In this document: piece after piece, positions 25,401 to 39,400 of the stretch
Numbering within the stretch: the stretch's first letter is position 1
Layout of the letters: the number at the start of each line of letters is the position of its first letter
Assembly: GCA_027579435.1 (NCBI GenBank)
Contig: JANBPK010000750.1
Span: 148,222 to 212,221, forward strand
Origin: Candolleomyces eurysporus
Taxonomy: Eukaryota; Basidiomycota; Agaricomycetes; Agaricales; Psathyrellaceae
Reading direction: 5' to 3'
DNA: 64,000 nucleotides
Program-made: the position numbers and the translations under genes
Notes under the pieces: generated by a model
Seen by the model: the letters and a program-made list of their open reading frames with translations, nothing else
Told to the model about the DNA's origin: nothing
The model's database searches: none

Positions 25401-28400
25401 AGACCATCCAGGACGGGCGCCCTTCCTGTCACTATGGAACACATCAGCTCGTTTTCTTGAAGATGTCATTCAAGAATCACTGAACAAGATTGTTGATTTG
25501 GCGATCCACGACGAAGATACGGAGTCTTGCTCTAGAGCTAATCAGTTTCTCACGGAGTTTGGACAAAATGGCAAGTTGGAAGTCACTTCAAGCGCGTCTC
25601 GATCCGAAGCTGATTTGGCTCAGAGCACTTGGAAATATCACCAGATTTCGATGGGTTGAAGTTGTTGGAGAAAGCATCTCAGTCCAGCTCGCAGGTGTGC
25701 GAGAGAGCAGTCCTTGTGTTGAAAATTTTCGAAAAGAAATGTAAGTGCCGCCGCATAACTTCTGATTGCAAATGTCATGTTGATCGACCATACGTTAGTG
25801 GTTTTTGGCGTACCCTTGCTCAAGAAATTGGTGGAACTGGCTGCATCTTATGCCGACGATGATGCTCGTTTGGCATCTATTCGATTGCTTTTAACCGTCT
25901 GCAAAGGTTGCCAATTAAACGGTGCGTCGTATAATCACCCCTTTGCTCACGAACGATTGCAAAGTTCTTTCAGCCGATTCTCTGAACATTATGAAGGCTA
26001 TTATCTTGTCCGCCCGTGAGTCCAATGCTGCTAGCTGGGCTGATGAGCACAGTTGTCTTTGTTGGATCCCATTCATCGGTGAATTGGCGAGACATGGTAT
26101 CGTTTTCCGTTGAAAATCAACTTCTCAAGTATCTCATTGATTTTCTTCAGTTTTGTTCCCGGAAGCAATTTCAATCATGTTCCTTGATCTGTGGATAGGG
26201 GTGGATACCTACGGAAGCCAAGAGAGCGCCAGGGTTGAGACGTTGCTGATCTCTGAACTGGTTTCAGAGGGGATATCCGGCAGTGAGTACTCACTCCAAA
26301 GTGAATCGGCTTGTCGTTGGTTTCACACCCAATTCCCAGAACGAGAATATCAACATTGTCTAAAGGAGGTCATATCAGAAAACTTTACCGTGGCAATGTA
26401 CCCCGGCGATGACTCACCTAGTGACTGGCCATTGGTCACAAAATGGGTGAAATTACTGATATCACTCGCAGAGCATCGTAAGATTGGCTTTCGATACCAC
26501 ACGAATGTTACTCATCATTCTTGTTCCTAGCAAACCTCAAAGTAATTGCCGACAATGTCCTTGGAATGGTCGCAAACCAGATTAAGGAGGACATTGAGGC
26601 AAAATCAGGCAGCGATGATGCCAGAGAGGATGCGGAATATCTACGTAAATCCGAAGTACCGGCACATCTGCGTCGACTGCTATCCCGGATCGATCAGGAT
26701 GGTCGTATCGCCTGGGTCGAACTTGTGACGATTCTTGGAGAATATTATTTTTCACCGTCGCACAAGGACAGAATGTTGACACCAACCTTTGCAGTGCCAC
26801 TCGACTTTCAGAGCGCAGCAATTATCATCTCTCAGATAGCGATCCACGACATAGATGAAGAAGTCCAATCAGCGTGTTTTGAGGCGATCCTGCGAAGTGA
26901 CTCGTCATTGTTATGTAAGCATACTGTCATATGTTGGAAGTCGGTTTAACTCTTGTCAGCCGAAACGAGGAATCGTATCAAGGACGACATCGTTAGCAGT
27001 GCCATCGCTCTTCTTAGCGTCCAGAGCTGGAGTGTTCGCTTGGGCGTAGTTAAGGTGTTAAGAAATCTCGGGCGTCCCAAGTGTACGCCATTGGTTATCG
27101 GGTTTCTCCCGCTCTTCGCGCCAACAGACATATCTGACAACATGCTACTAGGTCAACTTCCTGACGATATTTTGGAAAGACTGAAGGAAATAACGTTTTC
27201 AGATGGCGACCACGACGTTCAGTCTGAAGCGATACACATCCTGTCAATATTGCGTGAAGTCGAAGGTATCCAAGTCTATCAAACTGTACCTCGTTCTCCT
27301 CGCCTAATCACTTACCTATACAACAGGAAAGCATCGCGAAGCGATTGATATGTTCATCGAAGAGCATCTTGAATCAGGGGTCAAGAGTGAAGAGAGCAAC
27401 ATTCGTTCTGCGTGGGTAACCCTTGCGAGCTCTCATGAAGGTAAGGACCATTGTCGCAATTGGAAGATGATTCCTTACTTCACTTTTCGTGCAGTACATT
27501 TCCCGGCTGCACAAAAAATCATTGATGCCGCAATCAAGGAGAAGAGTTCGGATGCGAGGGAGAAGGCTATAGGGGCTCTCCAGCAAGCTCTCAAAAACAG
27601 TGCGCTTCGCTCATTTCGGTTTATATCAGTTCGGAAACTGAAAACTCTACTAGATAGATCGCGGGGATTAATGGCCAAGAAACTTGGCAAATCGTTGGCC
27701 TCGTCACTCAGGGATTTAAATTTCGCGATTAGGGCTAAGCAGCTTCTGACCATTCTCACAACTCCGCTGCCCCTTTCGAAAGGTTGGTACTGATCTTCGT
27801 TGATTTATCATAACACTGACCATCGTTCAAATACACAGAATCCAGTGAGCGACATCAACTCTGGATTCAAATCATCACGCTACTCAGGCAATATAGTAAG
27901 AATTTTCTTGGAATACTCTACCACTGATTCTGACGTGCGCTCCCGTGTTGAAGGGGGATTCGGATCCTTGCATGAGGTAATTGAACAAGGGATTTCGGGG
28001 ATCGCTGTGTGCACTACTGGCTTCCCACTACACATGGGCGGCTTATTCCAGAGTGGTACGCCTTTGCTGTATACTTTGCAATGCACTAAGTTCAAGCTCC
28101 GTTTAGTCAATCTTTCCGAGTCGTTCGAAGACATCCTATCCGACGCTCTCTGCTTTTTGTTGAGAGACGACGCAAAGAAAAGCACCCGCTCAACAGTGAT
28201 TGATCTATTCGGTCGTTTAGTCGGTTGCGCTCCTGGTCAGCCATACGATCTTCTCTGAATTCCATATTCTGAAGCGCAGTTCAGGGCCTCAGCAAACCAG
28301 TTACGATTATCTCCTCGGGAAAGATAGTACGCATGAGACAATAAGCGACAAGCAGATCCCAACACTAAACGAATCTGACCTCCAATAGACGATGCTCAGA

Positions 28401-30094
28401 TCATTTCGCTTCTAGCAAAATTGTCAATTGGTGATGAAGATAGTCACCTAAGGAAGACCATCTTTCAGTTACTCAAATTCACCTACCTGAAATGTGGTAC
28501 GTACCAAATTGCAGTTCGATGCTAATATGTACCCTCCATTAACAATCTATCACCGGTTGTGTTTGAAAGTCAGATTCCAAGATTTAGTCAGGGACTCGCT
28601 CTCGGAGTTGATCGAAAGATCACTACAAACCCAGGAGCCCTCCAACGTTCAAGTGAATGCGGTTCAAGTCATCGATTATTTGACTGGTGACACCAAAGGT
28701 ACCATCCCTCCTCTCGTATACTCTGAATGCGTTGGCTCTACACTGACATCCCGGAATAGATCAATGTCACGACATCATTGCGCCGTCAATCCCCCACCTG
28801 CTGAAATTGGCGTTGACCGGCGGAAAGAACGAGAAACTTCAGTGTTCCATAAGGCGGATATTTTTCAACAACCTTGCAGCTTCTGGATCACGAATTCGTG
28901 CGTGGTACCATCTCATCTGCGTCTTTCGTCTCAAACATCACTGAGAACAGCAAAGCTCAATCGAGATATTTTCGCTGCCATTCCTCCTCTTATACCGTCG
29001 GTTTCGGTTGGAGGTAAAGAAACAATCCTAGAACTCGCCGATAAACGTGGGCATTTTTTCCAAGTCTTGGCCGAAAACCAATGATCCCATCCGACACAAT
29101 ATAGTTGCGATATCGAACGAGACAGCAACTTCGATGGCTCACACATTGACTCCAATACTCAGAAGCTCTTCAAACTCATGGATAGCGCGTGCAACTTCAA
29201 TTGAGCTGCTGTCTAAATTACACGAAGAGCATGGTAAGTTTCTTCCTGATGTTGTTCTTTTAATCCGTCGACTGTGGTGTCCAGGAAAGGCATCTCGTCA
29301 GTTAATTGAGCAAGCCATTCCTGAAATAATTGCTTTGGCTTTGGACGACCAAGACCGTAGTCTCGTACTGCGAAGAACGGCGATCCACTTGCTTGCATCG
29401 CTCTTACCGAGTATGTGAATCAGATCTTATTTCGCGACACTGGAGGTATTCAATCTAGCGCAAAGATGGCACCGGAGGCGACTCCGTCAGCACAGTTATG
29501 GGTTCACACTGGGAAGTCACGCACCATGCAAAGAAATTCGTCGCTCTACTTCAAGATGAGCGCCTCAGATCTACTGTCGTCGATTTGCTCTCGGTAGCAT
29601 CAGTCGATAATCGGAGTATGTCTTCCAAGAATTCCCAATCAATGGAACTGACTTACTGTTCAGTTCGGCAAAAAATCTCCATAAGCATCCTTGCCTCTGC
29701 CTTGGGGCAGCAAAGCGAAGGTTCCGTGGGTCAAGTTGAATTGCTAGCTCGCTTAATCTCTGATGGTAGGTTCGCCATCAAGTACATATCATGGACTGTC
29801 TTGACGTCGCTAACATATGCTTTAGGGCGCTTCCGTGACGAGCCCACCGATACGGTTATGCTACTTGTTGCACCAGCCCTTGTGACAAAACCACACCTCG
29901 CTGCCCATCGTTTCGGAGTCCTCACAGCACTCTGGTGTCGCTACAAGGGTGTCCCAGGGCCAGCTTTCCCGCAGGAATTGGTCGACTGGTTCACCTTTGG
30001 CTTGTTCGGACGGCACACCACGGTTAGCGAGGTCATAACCTGGAAGGAGGGGAGTGAAAAGTGGCTCGGAGATGGAGGATCCCAAGCACCCTGA
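22476..30094 (+). CDS. DUF6535 membrane protein with long armadillo/HEAT-like C-terminus, copy 1
   Basis: Unusually large gene with more than twenty short introns. The start MGSDGASPV, an intron and YAPNEISAENG match the layout of copy 2. The N-terminal DUF6535 domain begins with DANVWYLYLEDAEREASEK. It has four hydrophobic segments: around LDSLLIFAGLFGGIVSSFVL, WLVSLCITLFSAIMGV, LVPILLQTATFLFLIGL and LSIVLLDLCILGGFIYLM. A linker with conserved NQGL...ILYEKSI...SPKATHVNAAI follows, then a very long helical region of repeated units such as VETVDIMIETIASLIVSE, VQSACFEAILRSD, VRLGVVKVLRNLG and VQSEAIHILSIL. It ends GRHTTVSEVITWKEGSEKWL. An N at 22963 before a C run must be ignored to join the frame across TM2. 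DUF6535 is a fungal domain of unknown function; the ARM-like fold is my inference. No function is assigned. Confidence 0.83.
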
Positions 30095-30974
30095 AGAGCA
30101 CTAGGCGGCATACCCGAGATTTGACCGGTGTTTGAAACTTGAACATCAGTAGTATATATCCACACTTTTGTATTCCTAGGCCAAGCATATCATTGGACAA
30201 AACCTGGATGCAAATGACCGCGCGTACGAGAGAGAATCCATTCGGGAGAAGCTGCAACAGAGTTTATCCCGAAAACGACGCCGAAATTGTCGAGTGCGGA
30301 GTGAGGTTCCTGCCAGTGAGAGAGACAGAGAGAGAACAGAACGATAGAATTCAGTTGACGATATCATGGTACGTGCGATGAGGTCAATATCCTCCTTCAA
30401 GCTTGAAATTTCTGGGTCTTTAGCAACTTTCGCTGGGCTTCTCAAGGAAACCGCTGGTGCAAAAAACCTCAGCTTCGGCTTTATTGTACGCAAAGTCATC
30501 TGTGTAGTATTCGATTTATATCTTATCAGGTTGTCAACGATTCGTTCGTTCTTCTCATGTTTGCTTATGTTGCGAAAAGATCGAAGAAGGTAGAGCGGTG
30601 ACCGATCTGTCTTTGATATGAAGCCTAAAGGCCTAATGTCTGAGACAGTTCGGTTACCGGTCGAAGGAGAATTCAAGCTTGATCGGTGCTATGAGTCTAC
30701 CAGTTGACCCAATCCAGATGAAATGATAGCAAACAGGCGCGTTCCGTCTCGACTCGGAATCACACTTGTTGCAGGAAGACGTAACTGGGACGAAGCTGTA
30801 TAAATCAGAGGAGACCTACCTGCGCTGCTGCGACGTAGGAATAACCGTTTTCACAACTCAATCCAGTATACCACACAGTGCCAGTGGAGGGAGAGAAGGA
30901 AATACAAGTCAAAGAACAGATATTTTACTGCCAACTTCGATCCGCATGACAGTCTGCGAAAACCTGCGCCCCAA
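30095..30974. other. Non-coding block downstream of DUF6535 gene 1, conserved in copy B
   Basis: No convincing gene. A stretch at about 30366-30530 matches 41510-41665 downstream of gene 2, and 30663-30770 matches about 41940-42045. Both alignments have small frame-breaking indels, so a protein is not clearly maintained. A short GA-rich simple repeat lies near 30318-30340. See the findings for the conserved block. Confidence 0.5.
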
Positions 30975-31360
30975 TCAACGGTCTTCACACACCACTTCAC
31001 CCTCTTCCTCGTCAGGATCTTTGGAGTTTCCATCATCGCTCGGCGTATCCTTGAGGAAATCCTCACTGTCCGCCCCAAGGTTCCAAACGTCCCAAATTGC
31101 CGGATTATGTGTTTCGGTGCTCGCAGCACGCCACCTTCCCAACACGACTTGCCCCACACCCGTGGCACGACTCAGTGGTTCCTCACTACGGCTCCATCCT
31201 TGACATATGATCATCCGTATGAGTAGCTGAGTGTGCCTCGCCAGTTCCGGAATTCCAAACTTTCAGAACCGCATCGGCGGCGGCAAAAACAAGATGCGAG
31301 GCCGATAATCCAGTTAGACCAGCAAGAGACGTGTATGTTGGGTCAGCGTTTGTCTGCATT
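30975..31360 (-). pseudogene. Truncated CDC4-like WD40 fragment
   Basis: Decayed 3' part of a CDC4-like gene, read on the minus strand. From the junction, TSLAGLTGLSASHLVFAAAD matches TSLVGLLGLSPSHLVSAAAD of the paralogue at 42306-43859. The tail around GADSEDFLKDTPSDD matches its GVDSEDSVKDMPGDD. About 45 codons between these are deleted and the reading frame is interrupted. All upstream exons are missing because the duplication junction cuts the gene at 31360. No functional product is expected. Confidence 0.85.
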
Positions 31361-31975
31361 CGCCTTGAGATTCCGCTACACAAACCCCCTTGGCGTTCTA
31401 AAGGTAGCCGCAGTGTAGTTGCAATGCAAGACCTTTCAACAGCTCGAGCAAATGCACCTGAGGATAGTCCAAAAGCCGTCGGGGCGCCGCAAGAAGTAAA
31501 TTCACACCCTTGGCCAGCTTATCCTGCTCGGCCATTGAGTTCGCTCCCTCGATCGCAACACCGAAGGTCTGAGAATGGCGTGAGGCCAAGTCGAAGATTT
31601 GTAGTACGAACTCGCGGGTAGGTGTGATACTGATGGTACTAGTGCCTGTAACGCCCTTTTCAGTATAAATTTAGATCGATTAATAGACGCAGACGTACCG
31701 TTCGCTGGCCTGAGCTTTAGCCTGGAGAGCAAGTATCAAGAACGCCAAAGTCTTTCCTAAACCCGTCTGTGCAGCACCCAATATTTTTCCCCGGAAGCAA
31801 GAAAGGAACAGATTTCTCTTGAGTTTGTCATCGAGAAACCCATTTCTTCTAGGGCTCTGACTGTAGATTGCGAGAGAGCCAGAATTGAAAAGGGTGTCCG
31901 TCCTGGGCTTGAGTCATTTTCTTCGCTTGGCGCTGCTTTGATCGTGGAAGCAGAAGCCTCTGCTGTTGTTGGCAT
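31361..31975 (-). pseudogene. Truncated HAS1 fragment
   Basis: Decayed 5' part of HAS1, read from 31975. It starts MPTTAEASASTIKAA (HAS1: [15 protein letters not shown]) and keeps RTPFSILALSQSTVRALEEM. It frameshifts before the Q-motif, and the Walker A equivalent (31.77 kb) has lost its Ser. Further on, [13 protein letters not shown] and [17 protein letters not shown] match HAS1, with the TPGR motif changed. The copy ends at 31361, just after the exon that follows the [10 protein letters not shown] intron, where it abuts the CDC4-like fragment. The helicase core motifs II to VI are absent. Clearly non-functional as a helicase. Confidence 0.9.
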
Positions 31976-33435
31976 TTGTGAAGCGCAAGCGTAGAGATTA
32001 GGACTATCCAGCGCCAGCCACTGCCGATAGCGAGAGCGTACAGCTGACAAATACAGCCTCACGGCTACTTCAAGCTGATGGTCGCAGGACGGTCGTGTCG
32101 TGTCCGCCCTTCTTTTTCTCATTCATCGAGATTTAATAGCACAGATTGAGCCGAGATTACTGACTATATTGCCAGGGACGCCGAATTCCTTCATTGAAGC
32201 TGGTATCGGAACATGATGCATGAAAACCACGGCCAGAAGACCATCCTCTCGTCGACAAATCGCGTCATGGGCCCTGGATGAGGCCTCCCCCGAGTCTTAT
32301 CTTCAGCAAGTTCACTTTAACACCTCTGTCGATGTGCGCCTCACTCGAGCCTCAATGAAAGAAAGCTGGGATGAGCCACCCAACGGCCTCGAAAAAGTCG
32401 GTTCAAACAGCTTGAAGACACATCGTTGCGAATTAACGTTGGGCATAGACCTATGGCGTTAGGAGCTAGATATCGCTACATTCCCGAATGTGTTTCTCAG
32501 CTTTGCAATTGGCGTGTGAGCTGTGGAGAGAATTCTCTTTATCTCGATAATCAATTTGGAATCTGAGGGCGATCTTGGAAGCAGTGAAGTCTGAGTTCTC
32601 TAGGAAACAAATTGATTCACGATATAAGGAGGTCATGGGATACTTCTCGGGCTTAAAGCTCTGGGCCGGTACCTGCGTTGTATCTCTGAGTTTTTCTCGG
32701 ATTTCTCAGTCGACGAGAATGGGAAAGTGCAGATTTCCCTCATACCCTCACAAATAACATCAACGTCGGCAGTGTTGACTCCCCGGGAACTTCGCGCCTT
32801 ACTTCAACGTTTGGAACGGGTTTTTTCTTGATTCGGAGCCTGGGCGTTGAATTTCAATTTAACTAACGCAGTGTGACAGCAATGAGATACACATTTGGAC
32901 CATCCATTCTCAACTCGCCGATCAAGCTGTCAAGTTCGCAGCACTTCGGCCCATGTCTCCACTACGGGTTGTGAGCCGGATTACAGCCGCAGTTCTCATT
33001 ACCTTATCGCTGTTCAGTCGATACAGAGAGCTGAGCCGACAGGTCACACAGGGCACTTAGTTCAAGGTCAGCGTTGACCAATATCGAGCGGTTTGCTAGT
33101 GAAGCCCTACACGAGGTCATCCTCCATAGGGTGGTGAATGTGAGTCGTACCTCAACGCTTTGCTCGATGAAATAATCTTGAGTTTAATTCTATTGCAGCG
33201 CATGGATTCAGGAGGAACGGTACTTTTCCTCCCCACCGCACAGCGCATCATTCCATGGCCATCTGACCATGCCGATACTGCGCAGTCGACTTTCCTGCAT
33301 ATGTACTTATAGTCTCGTACACAGCCGAACAACATTGGGATAGGCGCCTATCTCGGTCTATTCTTATCCTTATCACACCCAACTAATTTGAAGACCTCTC
33401 AGCGCCCTCTTACACCCCCATCAAGCCTCTCGGCC
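31976..33435. other. Intergenic upstream of DUF6535 gene 2
   Basis: 1.46 kb with no recognisable gene. By position it descends from the HAS1/DUF6535 divergent promoter region of the ancestral segment. The ORF at 32220-32462 (plus, 80 codons) has no recognised family and is not called. Confidence 0.45.
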
Positions 33436-36400
33436 ATGGAACCTGACACAAGCAAAACAGCGGTGGGTTCGTTGGTTTCGCCTTCCTCACGTTGAACTAA
33501 TCGAGCCGTGCAGTATGCCAATGACGAGAGTAACGCAGAGCAAGGTCCCCGAGATTCAAATACGAGCGAGGAGCTTGCCTTCAGAAAGGATGCCCACGTT
33601 TGGTACCTGTATTTGGAAGACGCTGAACGGGAAGCAAACGAAAAAGCAGAACAGTGGAAGAGTGGATTGGATTCGCTTCTAATCTTTGTAAGCCCTTAGC
33701 ACTTAGAGTAGGAAGTCTCTTAACTCTGTACAGGCCGGTTTATTCGGTGGAATCGTGTCTTCCTTCGTTCTCGATGCAAGGAAGGACCTCCAAGTTGACT
33801 CTGAGCAGAATCTCCTCAGCGACATTCGGCAGACACTGTTGAGTGGCTCGATTGGCCAGACACCCGGTGTCTCAACGGCAACTGAATGGGTTAATGGCTT
33901 GTGGATTCTCAGCCTTTATATCACCCTATTCAGCGCTATAACAGGGGTTTTGGCCAAGGCTTGGCTTGCGAACTACGTTTCGGTCACCAAGCGACGAGAA
34001 GCTGAAGACGCGTATAATCGATACCAGCTCGACAAACAAGCGGATCAGTGGTACCTTAAAGAAGTTATCACAATAGTGCCATTGCTCCTTCAAGTTGCGA
34101 CGTTCCTCTTCCTGGTCGGTTTGGTCATTCGGGGATACGGCGATAGTCCTACTCTCAGTATCGTCCTTCTTGCTTTCTGTGCTGCAGGAGGAATTATCTA
34201 TCTTCTGATGACCGTTTTACCGTTGATGTCGCCAACGTCACCTTTTAACACACCCCTATCCGACTTCCTTCGGTGGCTCAAGAGAATGTGGGTGGCGCTG
34301 CGTCGCTGGAAACCGTCCAAACCTACCTCTGTGCCTCAAGAGATGCAGATTAATCAAGGCCTCGCGGAAATATTGTACAAGAAGTCCATCAAGTCTCCAA
34401 AGGCTTCACATGTCAACGCTGCCATTGCAGAAATCGCGCTGCCCTCCTTCAAGGAAGACTGGGTCAGCCATCTTTGCCAGACCGACACTCCCCGAATACT
34501 TCTATCGCATTTTTTCCAGTGTGCTACCGACCTGACTCACGACGGCGCAGTGCAGCACCCTGCCATTCTCGGAAATTGCTTGCTTGCTCTGCTCCGATCC
34601 GTCAAATGCATCGAGGAAAGCATGTCTTCCAGGAACGGCAATACCTGGCACATCCCCGACGTCACGCAACGGAACGCACTTGCAGTTCAGCTTCGTAAAT
34701 CTCTCAGCGAGCCAGGAAACCCGCTCCATCGATGGAACAGTCTTCCTGAAGGTTTCAGACCTCTGCTCTTCAGCCTTCGAACCCAGGTGTTGCACTTGCT
34801 GCCATTGCTGGACTGGTCTCACGTCGACTCGAAGCCCGATGTAGATTTCGGAGACTTCGACGCAAATGAGCTGGCAGACCAACCCTGGCATATGGCATGG
34901 CAAGACATTTCTTCAAATCACCGAATCCACTTCACGGTTGCTGCGAGCCGTGGAGTCCTACATGGTCAAAAGTACATGAAAATGGTCAGTTCCATGATCC
35001 TGGGTCTGTGCTTGGCGAGGGGTAAGTCATCCAATGTTCTCACTTTCCTGCGCCGACTTCTAATACTGTCTGTAGCTGCGCACACTGCGATTGACACTGG
35101 TCATGTCAGCGAATGGGTAGGTTTCACGAATACGGAGAAGAAGCGTGACGACATTGGCAAGCTGGTTTCAACATATTTGGAGAAGCTTTACGAAACTACC
35201 GGTACGCACATCATTTAAGGTTGTTTATGGCATTGTAATTTATCTAGTTATCACAGCGTCGGCGTGGGGGGATATGGCGATCGATGCGCTAAGTCTCTAC
35301 CTTCACGTCCCTTCGTTGTCGGTGACTGTCGCAGACTTGCGCTCCACCGACACCCTGCAGACGCTTGACGTATTGCGAAGCCTACTTTCTGCCCTCGCCT
35401 TTGAACACCGTCCTCTCCCTCTTCACGCCGTCAAGATGCTCGAGCACGTCCCCGTTCCAGGTGGTGAGATCCGCCTATCTAATCTGATGTGAACGAATTG
35501 TAACGAAAAAGTATGGTATACAGGGGAACTGTTTGACACCATTCAAACACTTCAACAAAACTTCGACCAGAATGGAAGTCTGGCTCGAGCTGACTCCCAG
35601 CAAATCCCGACTTTAAGGGAAGCTGACACCCCTCTCTTGAAGGAGTCGGGCCACCTCAGCATGGTCGAAACCATCGCTACGCTCATAGTCTCTGAAAATC
35701 AATATGGCGTACGGGAACTCGGAATCCAAATATTAGAAAACCTCGCAAGGACTGGTGGTAAGATCGCATGTTAGACCGTAGTACCAGTTGACCAGAATGC
35801 CTCTTTAGAAGACCTCCGGGCCCAGATAGCCTCTATTCTGGTCGTGAGCATTGAATCTGCCTTGGTGAAACCCGAATCGCATCCCCCGATGAGTGCCCTT
35901 GATTTTCTGAGAACGCTTTATGGAAGTACGTGCCCTCTGAACAATGTACCTAGTGCGGTTGTTCTAACAGGTTTCTATTAGTGCCTGATTCTCCGCTGTA
36001 CAATTGCATCCACCAAGTCATGTTCAGTGCGGTTGATGTGGCGTTGAGCCCAAACCAGAATGAAGTTTCCCAGCTCGCCTTGTGTATGGTGCATGATCTT
36101 TGGACTCAAGGTAAATCTCATGCGGTCATCTCTTCGACAATTCGTGATCTCACAAAGCACTCTGTTAGTCGAATTTCAAGCGGATATAAAGAAGGCTGTA
36201 ACGGAATACCTCAGAACCAGCCTATACGAGACCAGGTGCCACGAAGTACTGGGTCAACTTAGGGCTGGGATCGAGATCCTGAAGCGTGGTCATTCAGAGT
36301 TAGACGACGTACCACTTGAGCGGCCACCTTTCTTGTTTCCTTGGGCCACATTGGCAGATTTTTGCAAGGACGTCGTTGAAACTCTACTAAAGGACATTAT

Positions 36401-39400
36401 TAAATTGGCGATTTACGATGAGGACTCAACTACTCGCCATGTTTCCCAGCAGTTTCTCAAGAAACTTGACCAAATTGGTGAGCCAAAGTCAATCTTGATC
36501 TTGTGTTCGTCCGAAACTTATATGTACACAGACTACTTCGTCAATTCAACTTCGAAAATCGATCCGTTGCTCTGGTTGAAGGATGCCCCATTACTAACCA
36601 AGCCAAACCTTTGGTGGGCTCATCAAAATTTCATTCTCGTGTCAGAAATGTTCGTGAAACGATGTAGGCATTCCGAACATAACTCCGTGCACAAGCCAGG
36701 CTGATCACAGTCGACAGTGGTCATTGACAGACGTTTGCTCGAGAAATTGGTTGGAATGGCTGTGCTAGATAACGATGACGTCTGTATATCATCTATCTGG
36801 CTCCTTTCAAGCATCTGTAAGCACTATTGTAGCAATCTGACCCGTAAGTAATACCAGGCATATTTTAGCATACGAGCATCTCTGACCGGACCTTTCAGCT
36901 GAATCTGTTGACGGCATCAACTTGAAGACCGTCATTCTATCATCCAGAGAATCCATAGTGACTCATAGGTGGGATAATCCACGAAAGTGTGCCTCCTGGA
37001 TCCCGCTTCTCGGTGACATGGCAAAACATGGTAACTTCTTGCTGCATCCCACTCCCTTTGACGGACTTATTCAATTTCCCTAGTTCACTTCCCTGAAGCA
37101 ATTCCTATCATGCTTGAGCTTTGGAATGAAGCCAACATCTACGAAGATGAAGTCAGTCAGGATACTGAAAACTCTCTGCTGTCTGTTTTGGGCAACGAGG
37201 AGTTCTGGGCCGGCGGTGTGTCGCTGTACACCCTCCAATTCCAGGCCCCTACTGATCTTTTTTTTTTTNAACATCTAGATCCGGAGTACCCGGCAGCTCT
37301 AGAAAACGCCATACCGGACGATTTGAGAGTACTATCGGATGGTCCGATTAGTGACTGGTTACGCGTCGAAAAATGGGTGAACTTGCTGGTGTCACTCGCA
37401 GCACAACGTAAGACACTTGCTCTGCCTGAGGACGATATTCTGATCACGCTATATGTCTGTTTGAAGCGAGTCTAACNAAAAATTGTCGATCGTGCTCTCG
37501 GCAAGCCCTCAGGAGATATCAGGAGTTGGATCGAAACAACGGCAAGCGCTGGCTCAGATATTGGCCAGGACGAGTTGGAGTATCTGTGCGAATCAAAGCT
37601 ATCTAAACCTCTGCGTCGACTGTTGTATAAGATAAAGGGGGATAGGTGTATTGTTTGGATAGAGATTGTCGCCGCGCTGGCGGGTTATGGTCAGTTCGAT
37701 TCCGTTGTTCTTCCGGATCGAGAAACCTTGATACCAATATTTTCAACAGCCCCGCGCAAATTTCGAGATGCGCCAGGTATCATCGTTCAGATAGCCATAT
37801 ATGACAATGACGACGACGTTCGATCAGTCTGTCTCGAGTCGCTGCTTCCACTCATGCACCAAGGCAAGTCACTCATGACACACTTGAACCAAAAATTGAT
37901 GTTTTGACGTCAGCTGAATTCCGAGAGCTCATGAAGGACGATCTCATCAGCAACTGCAACTCTTTCCTGAGCAATGATGACTGGAGGGTTCGCCAATTCT
38001 CTGTCAAGCTTCTAGCCAGCCTTGGATTTTCAAAGGAATGTACGTCACTGATCATCGGGTGTCTAGTACTGATGCTCACACAAAAGCTATTCTTGGCATC
38101 CCTTGACCAGGGCAACTTCCCGAAAATATTTTGGAAGGGCTTAAGGATATGGCGTTATCAGACCTGGACGCCGATGTTCAGTCTGAGGCGATAAATGCTC
38201 TGTCGAATCTACTTGAAGCGCATGGTACGCAATGCACTGGCGCTAATTGTCTTTCTCCCACTTATCAACAATTGATTTCAGCGGAAGAGTATCACGATTC
38301 TATTGTACCCACAATCGATCAGCACAGTGAATCTGGCATTGAGGACACCGAGAGGAAAGTGCGCTTGGCATGGGGAAGGCTAGCAAGTTCACAGATAAAC
38401 GATGGTAGGGTTACTAGGTGGTACCGCTCAAGCTCTCCCGATACTCATACCTTCATCTTGTGTATAGTGGATTTTCCCCGAGTGCAGAAACTTATCAATG
38501 CAACGGTCAAGGAGAAGGATGATGGCGTTAGAACTGAGGCTGTAGCAACCCTCCAAAAGATTCTCAAAAGTGTGCCTTATGTTCGTACCGCAGTGCTTCA
38601 ACAGAAATTGACGTCTCGATTAGCCAAACTGCGCGCGCGGATGGCAACCGAACTCGGGAAAATACTGGATTCATCACTGAGGAATCCAGAGCTCGCCGAA
38701 CGTGCTATATCAATATACACCACTCTCACAGCAAGAGAGTCCACGCCAGAAGGTTAGTACCAGCCCCTGGATTAATTGAACGTCTTAACCATACGCTTGA
38801 CCCAAGGGCGGCAAAGGTCCACCGAGCGACATCACCTCTGGGTTGAAATCATTGTTTTGCTCGGTCGATACTGTGAGTCGTCTTTCTCCTTCATTCATTT
38901 GGTTACCGGTGTTGATAAGTGCTTGCACTGATTAGCAGAATTCCAAACGTTGAATAAACTGATCGAGCAGACAATCAAGGAGGACTGGTCGGGTGTTGGC
39001 TTCCCGTCGCTCGACATTTTGTTTAAAACCGGTGGGTCGGTGAGTTTGCCTGGGATATCCAGATTCCTGACATTCCTTTTCAGTCAATTTGAAGCTTCCA
39101 GAGTCGCTCAACAATATTCTTCCCAAAGCTCTCGAATTTTCCCTAGACCTGGAGAAGAACGCAACGACAGAGGCTCGCGCCCAGGCAACTGAGCTATTCG
39201 GCCGTTTGATCGGGTGTATGCCTAATGGTGAGCTCATGTCGTTTGCCCTACAATTTACGAACAGTGTCTCGAATGGCCCGTAGGGGAGAAAAATCAAGAA
39301 AATTATGATAGCCTCCTAGCCAAGGAAAGTATGTCGCTCAATCGCGAAAAAGATATCGGATTTCTAACGATTGCCTCGAAAAGGAGACCTCCAAATTATA

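Larger units (their letters stand above)
20547..31360. repeat. Tandem segmental duplication, copy A (~10.8 kb)
   Basis: Copy A runs from inside HAS1 (about 20547) through the HAS1 5' half, DUF6535 gene 1, a non-coding downstream block and a truncated CDC4-like piece ending at 31360. Every element recurs in the same order and orientation in copy B. The left boundary is set by the HAS1 sequence found at the junction (tail of the exon after [10 protein letters not shown]). HAS1 continues beyond this boundary to the left and so stays whole. Confidence 0.85.
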
